64,000 bases of DNA, from contig NZ_RYFD01000001.1 in NCBI RefSeq assembly GCF_004138135.1, forward strand, positions 186,001 to 250,000. The letters run 5' to 3'. Position numbers and translations under genes: made by a program. This document shows positions 24,288-32,692 of this stretch, one piece after another. Below the pieces are notes generated by a model, which saw nothing but the letters and a program-made list of their open reading frames with translations, did no database searches and had not been told where the DNA came from. The stretch is from Candidatus Oscillochloris fontis. GTDB lineage: Bacteria > Chloroflexota > Chloroflexia > Chloroflexales > Chloroflexaceae. Each line of letters opens with the position of its first letter. Within the stretch, counting starts at the first letter, position 1.

Positions 24288-25628
24288 ATAAACGATATTC
24301 ATACCCATGATGGCAAGCGGTTACATCCAACCACACCGCCACGCACGCGCGCCCTGTTGGTCGGGGCGGAGGTGGAGAGTTTCAACAGTGCCTGGAGTGC
24401 TGAGGATTCACTGCGTGAGTTGGCGTTGTTGGCAGATACTGCGGGCCTGGAGGTGGTTGGCAACATCTATCAGCGGATTGACCAGCCCTTCCCCAAGTAT
24501 TTCATCGGCCCCGGTAAGGTGCGTGAGGTGGCTGAGTTGCGCGAGCAGTGCGGGGCGGGGTTGGTCATTTTTGATGACGAGCTAAGTCCGGCGCAGACGC
24601 GCAATCTGGAGGAGGCGTTGCAGGTCGGCGTGCTGGATCGCACCGCGCTCATCCTCGACATCTTCGCCCAGCATGCGCGTACCCACGAGGGCCGTTTGCA
24701 GGTTGAGTTGGCCCAGTATAACTACATGTTGCCGCGTCTGCGCCGCCAGTGGTCGCACTTGGAACGCCAAGCCGGTACGGGTGGTGGGACATCGGCGGGT
24801 GGGGTGGTTGGTCTGCGTGGGCCGGGTGAGACCCAGTTGGAGATTGACCGGCGTTTGATTGATCAGCGCATCGCGTTGTTGAAGGAGCAACTGACCGATG
24901 TGCATCGTCATCGCGAACTCTATCGGCAGCGCCGCAAGAATAGTGGGGTGCCGGTGGTGGCGCTGGTGGGTTACACCAACGCGGGCAAGAGTACCTTGCT
25001 GAATGCGCTTTCTGGGGCGGATGTGTTGACCCAGGATCAGCTCTTTGCGACGCTCGATCCGACGACGCGCCAGGTGACGCTGCCCGGTAATCATCATGTG
25101 CTTTTGACCGATACGGTCGGGTTTATTCAGAAACTGCCGACCCAACTGGTGGCCGCGTTCCGCGCCACACTTGAGGAGATCAATGAAGCGGATCTGTTGT
25201 TGCATGTGGTCGATCTGACCCACCCGAATGCCCAGGAACACGCCCAGACGGTTGAGAAGACCTTGGAGGAGCTAGGCGTGAGCCGCAAGGCGACGCTGAC
25301 GGTGCTGAACAAGGTGGATAAGCTGGAGGGGGTTGCGTCGGGTGAGGTGGAGGATCTGGTGCGCGAGATGGGGCTGCCCAGCGATGTGATCGCGGTCTCG
25401 GCACAGCGCGGCTGGGGTCTCGATCTGCTTGGTGAGCGTATTGTTGCGGCGCTCTCGGAGGGGATGGTGGCACTCAAGGTGCTGATTCCCTACCAGCGCA
25501 ACGATCTGGTCTCGTTGTGGCACCGGCGGGGTGTGATTGATCGTGAGGAGTATATTGGCGAGGGGACACATATTCAGGGGCGTATTCCGCGCACTCTGGC
25601 TTCGCAATTCAGCCAATATGTGGATTAG
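24288..25628 (+). CDS. hflX: GTPase HflX
   Basis: HflX, a ribosome-associated GTPase that splits stalled ribosomes. About 446 residues: N-terminal HflX domain (FPKYFIGPGKVREVAELREQ, IFDDELSPAQTRNLEEAL, LDRTALILDIFAQHA), the GLRGPGETQLEIDRRLI segment, and a G domain with G1 GYTNAGKSTLLNALSG, G3 DTVGFIQKLP and G4 NKVD. The start is uncertain: AAAGGAGA at 24275-24282 is followed at the right spacing by ATA at 24288, not by a standard start codon. I use that position. The nearest alternatives are TTG 24249 (no binding site, before the promoter start) or an internal TTG near 24357. Confidence 0.93.
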   Translation: MNDIHTHDGKRLHPTTPPRTRALLVGAEVESFNSAWSAEDSLRELALLADTAGLEVVGNIYQRIDQPFPKYFIGPGKVREVAELREQCGAGLVIFDDELSPAQTRNLEEALQVGVLDRTALILDIFAQHARTHEGRLQVELAQYNYMLPRLRRQWSHLERQAGTGGGTSAGGVVGLRGPGETQLEIDRRLIDQRIALLKEQLTDVHRHRELYRQRRKNSGVPVVALVGYTNAGKSTLLNALSGADVLTQDQLFATLDPTTRQVTLPGNHHVLLTDTVGFIQKLPTQLVAAFRATLEEINEADLLLHVVDLTHPNAQEHAQTVEKTLEELGVSRKATLTVLNKVDKLEGVASGEVEDLVREMGLPSDVIAVSAQRGWGLDLLGERIVAALSEGMVALKVLIPYQRNDLVSLWHRRGVIDREEYIGEGTHIQGRIPRTLASQFSQYVD

Positions 25629-25640
25629 TGTGGCTCGTAA

Positions 25641-25776
25641 CTGTTCACATTTCTCCTAGCTTCCAGGTTTTGACGCAAAGACGCAAAGGCGCAAAGCCTG
25701 CAAGATACACCCCAATCAAATCCTTTGCGTCTCTGCGCCTTTGCGTCTAAATTCTGGATTTCGGAGTAGTAAACAG
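25641..25776. repeat. MITE-like CTGTTCAC element, copy D
   Basis: Left end CTGTTCACATTTCTCCTAGC, core TTGACGCAAAGACGCAAAGG against GCCTTTGCGTCTAAA, right end TCGGAGTAGTAAACAG. Lies 15 bases before menC, so its right end forms part of that leader. Confidence 0.85.
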
Positions 25777-25790
25777 ATATAAGGAGAGCT

Positions 25791-26897
25791 ATGCGTATCG
25801 AGCAGATTGAACTGCGCCGGATCGAATTGCCGTTTGTGGCCCCGTTTGAGACGAGTGGTTGGCGCGAAGAGGCGAACCACTCGGTATTGGTGCGTCTGTT
25901 TGCCCAGGGGGCTGAGGGGTGGGGCGAGGCTCCGGTGGGGATTGGCCCGTGGTACAACGAGGAGACGAGCGCCACCGCCTGGGTGATGCTGCGCGAAATT
26001 CTGGCCCCGCTCATTCTTCAGGTGGATCTGGATGGGCCGGAGGGGGTGGAGGCGGCCTTTGCGCGCGTGCGCGCCAACCGTATGGCGCGTTCGGGGATTG
26101 AGTTTGCGGCCTGGGATCTCTTTGGGCACCTGCGCGGCCAGAGCCTGACGAGTATGCTCGGCGGGACGCGCAGTAGTGTGGATGTCGGCGTGAGTGTGGG
26201 GGTGCAGTCCAGTATCGAGGCGCTGCTAGAGGTGGTGGGTGCGTATGTGGCGGCGGGCTACCAGCGCGTGAAGTTGAAGATTAAGCCCGGTTGGGACATC
26301 GAGCCGACGCGGGCGATCCGCGAGCGCTGGCCCGATCTGCGGCTTCAGGTTGATGCGAATAGTATCTACACCCTGGCCGATGCGGCGCATCTGGCGCAGC
26401 TCGACGCCTTCAATTTGCTACTGATTGAGCAGCCCCTAGCCCACGATGATATTTTTGATCATGCCAAGCTCCAGCCGCAACTGCGCACGCCGATCTGTCT
26501 GGATGAGAGTATTGTCTCACCGGAGCATGCGCGCTGGGCGTTGGAGATGGGCGCGTGTGGGGTGATCAACATCAAACCTAGCCGGGTGGGTGGACTGACC
26601 GCCGCACGCCAGATCCACAACATGGCCCAAGCAGCGGGTGTGCCGGTCTGGTGTGGTGGGATGTTGGAGACCGGGATTGGGCGAGCGGCGAATGTCGCGC
26701 TGGCCAGCCTGCCCAACTTTAGCCTGCCGGGTGACATTAGTGCCAGCGAGCGCTACTTCAAGCGCGATATTGTCACCAATCCGTTCCGGCTCAGCCCGGA
26801 CAGTACCCTCAGTGTGCCGACAGAACCGGGGAGTGGGGCCGAGGTGGATATGGAGTACCTAGAGCATGTGACCGTGGAGAAGATCGTAATTGGGTAG
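25791..26897 (+). CDS. menC: o-Succinylbenzoate synthase
   Basis: 368-residue enolase-superfamily enzyme. The N-terminal capping domain begins MRIEQIELRRIELPFVAPFE; the barrel carries the acid/base motif VKLKIKPGWD (KxK, about residues 163-165), metal ligands in LQVDANSIY, LIEQPLAHDD and CLDESI, and the second lysine in INIKPSRVGG. This combination and the GGMLETGIGRAANVALASLP ending are typical of the OSBS/N-acylamino acid racemase branch. In a menaquinone-using phototroph dehydration to o-succinylbenzoate is the likely reaction; racemase activity is an alternative. AAGGAG precedes the ATG. No other men genes are adjacent. Confidence 0.88.
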   Translation: MRIEQIELRRIELPFVAPFETSGWREEANHSVLVRLFAQGAEGWGEAPVGIGPWYNEETSATAWVMLREILAPLILQVDLDGPEGVEAAFARVRANRMARSGIEFAAWDLFGHLRGQSLTSMLGGTRSSVDVGVSVGVQSSIEALLEVVGAYVAAGYQRVKLKIKPGWDIEPTRAIRERWPDLRLQVDANSIYTLADAAHLAQLDAFNLLLIEQPLAHDDIFDHAKLQPQLRTPICLDESIVSPEHARWALEMGACGVINIKPSRVGGLTAARQIHNMAQAAGVPVWCGGMLETGIGRAANVALASLPNFSLPGDISASERYFKRDIVTNPFRLSPDSTLSVPTEPGSGAEVDMEYLEHVTVEKIVIG

Positions 26898-26907
26898 GTT
26901 CGTGCAA

Positions 26908-27050
26908 CTGTTCACACTTGGGTTAAACCGAAGCCTTGTGTTGACGCCAAGGCGCAAAGACGCAAAGATTTTGATTGGAACTTCTATTGAAGACTTTGCG
27001 CCTTGGCGTCTTTGCGTCAAAACCTGGATGTTAGGAGATATAGTGAACAG
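26908..27050. repeat. MITE-like CTGTTCAC element, copy E
   Basis: The best-preserved copy: perfect terminal CTGTTCAC and GTGAACAG, core TTGACGCCAAGGCGCAAAGA against GCGTCTTTGCGTCAA. Sits between convergent menC and the 27096 gene. Confidence 0.9.
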
Positions 27051-27095
27051 TCACAGTTTTCTAGGGGATTCACCGCGATGCGCCCCACACGTGTG

Positions 27096-27878
27096 TTATG
27101 GGGTTGGTGTGGGGCTAGGGTTTGGTACCTGACACACCAACTCCTGCACGATCTTGCGGGTAGCGCGATCCTCGACCACCACCGGGTAGCGACCGGGGCG
27201 CTCATGGCCAATGCGTAAGGCAATACTATACGCGCCATCAGCGCGGCTAAACCCACCACCCACAGGACGTGCCCCAAAGGTGACGATCAGTGCGGTGCGT
27301 GGGTTTGTTGTGCCCTCGATGGTGATCGTTTCACCAGGGATACAGTGTAGGGTTGGTGGCCCCTCTGGGGTGGGCGTAGGGCTGTTGGTGGGGCTGGCAG
27401 TAGGGGCGCTGGTGACGGGTGCCTGGATTGGTGTGCTTGTAGGTTGGCTGCCACTGCTGGTGGTACTGGTCGCGGTTGTCGTCCTCGTCGGGGTTACGGT
27501 GATCGTCCCGGTGGGCTTGGTGAGCGTACTTGTAGGGGTGGATGGCGTCACCGTACCCTTCTGGGTTGTCTGTTGCAGTAGAGCGGTGCGCGTGAGGAGG
27601 CACTGCTCATAGGGCGGGTAGGGTGGAATATTGTTGGGGCCAAGGGTTGGGCAGCCGCTTATGATCTTACTTTGGTCGAAGGTCGCGGTTGGTGCCTCGG
27701 CGGTTTGGGTTTGGATACAGTAGGGGTAGAAGGGATCGTTGGGATCAGAGGGGCAGAGGGTTGCTGCGGAGACGTGGGTTGATTGGAACTGGGTATTGGC
27801 AGTTATCAAGAGCAGCATGAAGGTCATGCCGACGATAGTGATCAGGCTGATCGGCCAGAAGAGGTTGCGGTGCGACAT
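27096..27878 (-). CDS. Secreted or anchored Thr/Pro-rich protein
   Basis: 260 residues. An N-terminal hydrophobic helix (FWPISLITIVGMTFMLLLIT, about 8-27) suggests a signal anchor. A middle low-complexity region of Thr, Pro and Ser (about 105-175) looks like an extended wall-spanning stalk. The C-terminal about 80 residues (GETITIEGTTNPRTALIVTF, then GRYPVVVEDRATRKIVQEL) suggest a small beta-sandwich domain. Several cysteines are present. Function unknown. It forms a minus-strand pair with the membrane protein gene upstream. Confidence 0.7.
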   Translation of the reverse strand: MSHRNLFWPISLITIVGMTFMLLLITANTQFQSTHVSAATLCPSDPNDPFYPYCIQTQTAEAPTATFDQSKIISGCPTLGPNNIPPYPPYEQCLLTRTALLQQTTQKGTVTPSTPTSTLTKPTGTITVTPTRTTTATSTTSSGSQPTSTPIQAPVTSAPTASPTNSPTPTPEGPPTLHCIPGETITIEGTTNPRTALIVTFGARPVGGGFSRADGAYSIALRIGHERPGRYPVVVEDRATRKIVQELVCQVPNPSPTPTP

Positions 27879-27896
27879 AGAATGCCTCGCTGGCTG

Positions 27897-28256
27897 CTAT
27901 GCGGCAGCGCGATGACGTGGGCGACTCATCCACCACCAGCGTAGGCGGCGATGTTGGCGTGAGACTTGGCGGGCTGCATTGAGGGCGATCCTGCCAAGTG
28001 TGCCAATCAGTGGGGTGGGAAGTGCGGCCCAACGATAGAGGAAGAGTTTCAGATGCACCCGGCTCCAGCGGATGATGCGGTTGCGTGGCCCAACGAGGGC
28101 GATGCCGAGCATCAAAAAGATCAGGCCATTTACGATGGGCATGGGTATGCCGATCAGCCCGATGATGATCAGGAACCAGCCGAGAACCGGCTTGCATGCA
28201 AGCCAGATCCAGATCAAGATTGAGCGCACAATGGCGAGGAGCAGGGTCATCCACAT
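27897..28256 (-). CDS. Small membrane protein (PGPGW/DUF454-like)
   Basis: 119 residues with two or three hydrophobic helices: TLLLAIVRSILIWIWLACKP and LGWFLIIIGLIGIPMPIVNG then LIFLMLGIALVGPR. The pattern of a first helix, GIPMP turn and LMLGI...GPRN resembles the PGPGW family of putative membrane proteins. The last 45 residues are very basic (RLRWWWMSRPRHR), probably cytoplasmic. GAGGAAC precedes the ATG. Eighteen bases separate it from the downstream gene. Confidence 0.65.
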   Translation of the reverse strand: MWMTLLLAIVRSILIWIWLACKPVLGWFLIIIGLIGIPMPIVNGLIFLMLGIALVGPRNRIIRWSRVHLKLFLYRWAALPTPLIGTLGRIALNAARQVSRQHRRLRWWWMSRPRHRAAA

Positions 28257-28328
28257 ATGCGTGTGTTCCTCGTCGGGCTAGGTCGGGTGTACATCTCAAA
28301 GCTAGTATACCATATTGCCTCTTCACCT

Positions 28329-30341
28329 TCACTCTACAAAGAACTTTTTATGCTCCAATAGATAGGTCGGATCGAGGGGCTGAAACGAATTGAGTATGGC
28401 GATCACCTCCGGGTAGCTGAAGCCGTAGACATCGAGTGCCATGGGGGGATGGGTGTAGAGAGTAGGATTCAGATTGATCTGATACCTGCGCGGGCGGCTG
28501 GCCTGGAGTTGGATGTTGGCATAGTCGGTGGTGATGGTCTCATCCGGGTTGAGGGTGAGTGGGGCATCGAAATGGATAATGATGTGGCGGTCTTGGCCGA
28601 GGTAGATGATCGCCTGGGGCATTGCGGTACTGCTTGGCCAGATCAGGAGGGCACGTTCGCTGCCCGTGGGCAGTGGGCTGGGCAGGTAGATCTGCCAGCG
28701 CAGATTGAGGAGCGTGCTGGGATTTCTCAGGTCACGGCGGCTGAAGAGGAGCATGGCGGGGTCGGCACGCGGGTTGTCGCTGGCAGCCGGGAAGCTGCCG
28801 CGCCCGTTCCAGGCCAACACGAGGTTGAAGGGCGATCCGGCTTCCTCACTGGTGTTGAAGCTACGCTCTTCGATGATGCGCCAAGTGACTCGGCTACTCT
28901 GGGTGGTGTCGCTGGTGCTACTCAGTTCGGTGGCGCTGCGCAGTTGCCCGCTTTCGGTGTCGAGGCTCAGCAGGATGGTGATGGGTTCGCTGGCGCGGCC
29001 AGGGGTTTGGCTGGGGTAGCCTATGGGGCTGAACCCCCGGAAACTGAGGATGTAGACACTGTGCGTGCTATCGCGTTGACGACCAAGAAGACGCAGATCT
29101 GCGGCCTGCTGCGCTTGTTGGAGGTAGAAGCGCGGAATATTCCAGATGCCGTAGCTGAGGCGCTGCGCTAAGGCGCGGGCTTGGTCACTCGGATCGGCGA
29201 TCTGGTTGATCAGGCTGGGGCTTTCTGCGTTGTCATGTTCTGCGAGATTGGCATATAGGCTGGGGCGGTAGAGTGGATCAACCGCGTAGGCGAGTTGATC
29301 TATACCGTTGGCGATCTGAAACTCATACGGTGCGCCGCCGGAGGTGTGGCTGATTTGGAGCCGGTGACGGGCGGGGTTGCTGCGATCCAGCCAGAGTTCG
29401 GCGCGGATGGGGGCGTAGGTGGCATCGTTAAAGTACCAGAGCGTCTCGTAGCGGCTGTACCAGATCGTGCTGCTCGTCGCAGGGATGCGGGCATGGTTGG
29501 CTAACGCCGTCTCGATCAGTGCGGCGACATCCACATCCTCGCGGGTGTTCCGGTTGATCACCGTTACTGGCTCGCGGTTCATGCCGGGGAGCACGAGGCT
29601 GGCGATGATGACCAGGATGATCAGTGGAGGAACCGCGAAGATGATCGGGATCTGCGGGCGTTGGCGTGGCGCACCGAGGCTGATAAGCTGGGCTTCGAGG
29701 CGGGCGGGCATGTCGCGTTCACGCAGGATGGTGCGTAGGGCGGCTTCGATGGTCTGGCTCAACGCGCCCCATGTCTGGTCGAAGCTGCGGCACTCGGCAC
29801 AGGTGGCGAGGTGACCCCGAATGGCGGGGGTGTGGCGCAGTCGCCCGCCCGGATCGACTAGGGCTATGCGCACCTCCTGGCATGTCTCGCTACTGTTCTG
29901 CTCGGTGAGGCTCAGCATCGCACTGGGGGCCAGGTTGCGCATGGCGCTGAAGAGGGTGGCACGGCTGGCCGCTGCATCCATGTTCAGGATCGTGGCCAGA
30001 TGGGCCAGATCGTAGCCGAAGAGCAGGTAGAGGGCCAGAGCATAGCGCTGCTCGCTGGGCAAATGCAGCAAACTCTGGTGGAGTGTCGGTTGGTCGGTGC
30101 GGGACCGGGGTGGATGGGTGTGGCGCGGGGGCGGTTGGGTCTGCGCGACGGTGAAGAGGAGGCGCAGCAGATCGGGTTCACTTGGTGGGTTAGCTGGATC
30201 GGCGCGCACCAGTTCGGTCATCAGCAGGCGCAAGAGACGTTCGGCCCCGCGTGCTTCGCGCCCAAGGATCAAGGCGGCACGGTAGAGCGTGCCGCTGTGA
30301 TGATCAAGAATCGTTTCGATGAGGTTATTGGGGGTGGACAT
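28329..30341 (-). CDS. Sigma-factor-like/zinc-finger anti-sigma-like membrane fusion
   Basis: About 670 residues. Residues 1-70 resemble ECF sigma region 2 (NLIETILDHHSGTLYRAALI); 100-150 resemble region 4 (LPSEQRYALALYLLFGYDLA, then HLATILNMDAAASRATLF). A zinc-binding anti-sigma motif HLATCAEC follows near 190, then one transmembrane helix (IFAVPPLIILVIIASLVLPG, about 245-265) and an outer region of roughly 400 residues that I do not recognise. The longer frame from 30383 translates a palindromic repeat, so MSTPNNLIETIL at 30341 is the likely start. Whether the sigma part still binds polymerase is unknown. Confidence 0.7.
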   Translation of the reverse strand: MSTPNNLIETILDHHSGTLYRAALILGREARGAERLLRLLMTELVRADPANPPSEPDLLRLLFTVAQTQPPPRHTHPPRSRTDQPTLHQSLLHLPSEQRYALALYLLFGYDLAHLATILNMDAAASRATLFSAMRNLAPSAMLSLTEQNSSETCQEVRIALVDPGGRLRHTPAIRGHLATCAECRSFDQTWGALSQTIEAALRTILRERDMPARLEAQLISLGAPRQRPQIPIIFAVPPLIILVIIASLVLPGMNREPVTVINRNTREDVDVAALIETALANHARIPATSSTIWYSRYETLWYFNDATYAPIRAELWLDRSNPARHRLQISHTSGGAPYEFQIANGIDQLAYAVDPLYRPSLYANLAEHDNAESPSLINQIADPSDQARALAQRLSYGIWNIPRFYLQQAQQAADLRLLGRQRDSTHSVYILSFRGFSPIGYPSQTPGRASEPITILLSLDTESGQLRSATELSSTSDTTQSSRVTWRIIEERSFNTSEEAGSPFNLVLAWNGRGSFPAASDNPRADPAMLLFSRRDLRNPSTLLNLRWQIYLPSPLPTGSERALLIWPSSTAMPQAIIYLGQDRHIIIHFDAPLTLNPDETITTDYANIQLQASRPRRYQINLNPTLYTHPPMALDVYGFSYPEVIAILNSFQPLDPTYLLEHKKFFVE

Positions 30342-30350
30342 GATGTAAAC

Positions 30351-30422
30351 GTAGGGGCGAAGCATCGCCCCCAATATTGTCACGCTTCCCCGACCACTTG
30401 GAGGGCGATGCTTCGCCCCTAC
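30351..30422. repeat. GAAGCATCGCC palindromic element, copy 1
   Basis: Arms GTAGGGGCGAAGCATCGCCC and GGGCGATGCTTCGCCCCTAC enclose about 30 unrelated bases. Lies between the biotin-carrier gene and the fusion gene on the minus strand. Confidence 0.85.
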
Positions 30423-30447
30423 TCTGCGGGATCGGACATAGGCATCC

Positions 30448-30942
30448 TCAGACGATCTCAGCCAATAGCGTTCCTAATTGTACGGCACGTCCGGGGGTGG
30501 CGTTGAGGCTGGCGATGCGTCCGGCACGTGTGGCGCGGATCTCGTTCTCCATCTTCATTGCTTCCAGCACCAGCAAGGGTTGATCAAGCTCTACCTCTTG
30601 GCCCACGTCCACCAGGACGCGCACGACTATCCCAGGGATGGGGGCCTTGATGCGCCCATCGTGGCTACGCGGGTGGTAGATGCGCGAGTCTTGGTCGCGG
30701 ACTTGGACGTTGTGGCGGCCATGGCGCGACTGAATCCAGCGCAGTTCATGATCGATCTGGAGTTCGTAGGGATGGGTATCAACCATCGCCCATTCGAGAA
30801 CCTCGGAATCGGCTAAGGATGAGAGCGCGGCACGCATGGGTTGCTCATTCACGACGATGGTATAGAAGCCATCGGCATCGGGTGTTTCGGGAACCTGGAC
30901 ATGGAACTCGGTGCCATCAATGGTGACGAGGAGTTTGCGCAT
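30448..30942 (-). CDS. accB: Biotin carboxyl carrier protein of acyl-CoA carboxylase
   Basis: 164 residues. The C-terminal biotinyl domain carries the canonical VLEAMKMENEIRATRAGRI with the biotinylated Lys in EAMKM, and IKAPIPGIVVRVLVDVGQEV before it. The N-terminal 85 residues form a separate, less conserved segment. Expected to ferry carboxybiotin between the carboxylase (30995) and the carboxyltransferase (32693), both just upstream on the same strand. GAGGTA precedes the ATG. Confidence 0.92.
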   Translation of the reverse strand: MRKLLVTIDGTEFHVQVPETPDADGFYTIVVNEQPMRAALSSLADSEVLEWAMVDTHPYELQIDHELRWIQSRHGRHNVQVRDQDSRIYHPRSHDGRIKAPIPGIVVRVLVDVGQEVELDQPLLVLEAMKMENEIRATRAGRIASLNATPGRAVQLGTLLAEIV

Positions 30943-30994
30943 AGGGTACCTCGGTGTAAGGAATTTATGGCTTTACGATGGGCTGTATTGGCCC

Positions 30995-32476
30995 TCACCC
31001 CCCCAACCGGCGGCTATCGTGATACCAGCCACTGGTAAAGGCGGGTGGAGTGACTGGGCTGGCCTCGCGATTGAGGGCGAGGAACGCAAGGGCGGCGATA
31101 GCGGCCAGATCGGCGAGGTTATCATCGGCGGGCGGCGCTTCCATCAGATGGTGCTGGCTTGAGTCGGTGGTGTAGGTACCGGCCACAAACTCCGGGTCGT
31201 TGACGATCAGCCGCAGCAGCCCCAGGTTGGTACGCACGCCTTCGATCTGAAATTCTTGCAAAGCGCGGTGAACGCGGTTGAGGCACTCACTCCGTGTCGC
31301 GCCCCAGACGGCCAGTTTGGCCAGCAGCGAGTCGTAGTGAACGGGGACATCGGTTCCGGCGTAGGCGTAGGTGTCCACGCGCACATTGGGGCCGCCGGGG
31401 AGGCGGAAGCTGTTAATATGGCCGGGGCTGGGCATGTAGCCGTGCCAGGGATCTTCGGCGTTGATGCGGCAGAAGATCGCCACCCCACTCAAGCGTACCT
31501 GCTCCTGGGTGTAGCCGAGCGGTTCACCAGCGGCGATGCGCAACTGTTCGCGCACCGTATCAATGCGGGTGACCATCTCGGTGGCCAGGTGTTCAACCTG
31601 AATGCGCGGCTTGATCTCGGTGAAGTAGTGCTGCCCGGCCTGGTCTACCACAAACTCAACCGTGGCGACACCGTGGATGCTGAAGAGCCGTGCCACCTTG
31701 AGCGCACAGTTCCAGATCGCCTCGCGCTGCTCCTGGCTCAGCCCCGGCGCGGGCGATTCGCCGATCACCTTACGGGTGTTGCGCTGGATCGAGCCGTCGC
31801 GCTCGCCGAGGTGAACGATGGTACCGTGGGTGTCGCCCAGCACGGGGACTTCGATATAGCGCGAGGCGGGCATAGCCGCTTCTAAGTAGACGTGCGCGTC
31901 ACCATAGAAGGCTTGGGCCGCCCCGGATGAGCGCTGGACTACATTCATGAGCATGTCGCGGTTGTAGACCAGATGCGTGCCGCGCCCGTGGCCTCCGGCG
32001 TGGGCCTTGACCACCAGCGGAAAGCCGATGGCCTCGGCTTCGGCGAGCATGGCCTCGCTCTCGTTGGGGCTAAAGGCGCGTGACGAGGGGTGGGTAGTGG
32101 GAATGCCCGCTGCGCGTACCTTTTCGAGCGTGTCAATCTTGTTACGCACCTGCTCCAAGGCAGCGCTACCCGGCCCGATCACGGTGATGCCGATCTCCTC
32201 GCAGGCACGCACAAAACCGGGGTGCTCGGAGATGATACCGTACCCCGGATGTACCGCGTCCACCCCGATCTGGCGCGCGATACTCAGCATAGCGTCGGGG
32301 TTACGGTAATCGCCCTGGCGCGGCAGTGGGTGGGCCTCGTCGGCGAGGCGCACATGGAGTGCGCCCATGTCATCGGGTTCGTAGACCGCCACGGCGCGGA
32401 TGCCCATGTCGCGGCAGGCGCGCACAACGCGGACGGCAATTTCGCCCCGGTTGGCTACTAACACTTTATTGAACAT
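30995..32476 (-). CDS. accC: Acetyl/propionyl-CoA carboxylase biotin carboxylase subunit
   Basis: 493-residue ATP-grasp biotin carboxylase: MFNKVLVANRGEIAVRVVRA at the start, VHPGYGIISEHPGFV, the glycine-rich loop HAGGHGRGTHLV (here GGHGRG rather than the common GGGGRG), and active-site TVEFVVDQAGQHYFTEIKPR with IQVEHLATEM. It carboxylates biotin with bicarbonate and ATP. The C terminus is followed by a separate BCCP gene, so this is not an alpha fusion. The TEIKPRIQVEH reads K-P in place of the common N-P/NPRxQVEH Asn, worth noting for activity. Confidence 0.9.
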   Translation of the reverse strand: MFNKVLVANRGEIAVRVVRACRDMGIRAVAVYEPDDMGALHVRLADEAHPLPRQGDYRNPDAMLSIARQIGVDAVHPGYGIISEHPGFVRACEEIGITVIGPGSAALEQVRNKIDTLEKVRAAGIPTTHPSSRAFSPNESEAMLAEAEAIGFPLVVKAHAGGHGRGTHLVYNRDMLMNVVQRSSGAAQAFYGDAHVYLEAAMPASRYIEVPVLGDTHGTIVHLGERDGSIQRNTRKVIGESPAPGLSQEQREAIWNCALKVARLFSIHGVATVEFVVDQAGQHYFTEIKPRIQVEHLATEMVTRIDTVREQLRIAAGEPLGYTQEQVRLSGVAIFCRINAEDPWHGYMPSPGHINSFRLPGGPNVRVDTYAYAGTDVPVHYDSLLAKLAVWGATRSECLNRVHRALQEFQIEGVRTNLGLLRLIVNDPEFVAGTYTTDSSQHHLMEAPPADDNLADLAAIAALAFLALNREASPVTPPAFTSGWYHDSRRLGG

Positions 32477-32499
32477 ACTGCGTTCCTTCTTGAACGTAA

Positions 32500-32680
32500 C
32501 TGTTCACGCTTCTGATAGAACAGTAGCGGTTGCGATTTTGACGCAAAGCCGCCAAGGCGCAAAGTTTCAGCATGCACTATATCTTTCAGCAGAGCCGTTC
32601 AACATGGCTAACTACAAACCTTTGCGTCTTCGCGCCTTTGCGCCAAAAAACGGTTATATCTTCACTCCAAATGGAAACAG
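32500..32680. repeat. MITE-like CTGTTCAC element, copy F
   Basis: Left end GTAACTGTTCACGC and right end GGAAACAGTTACC form terminal repeats; core TTGACGCAAAGCCGCCAAGG against CGCGCCTTTGCGCCAAA with a long loop. The most divergent and longest copy; it splits the carboxylase genes. Confidence 0.7.
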
Positions 32681-32692
32681 TTACCTTTGCGC

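Noticed and set aside
27211-27612. Plus-strand ORF of 133 codons in the Thr/Pro-rich gene
   Set aside because: Val/Gly-rich antisense of a low-complexity Thr/Pro coding region.
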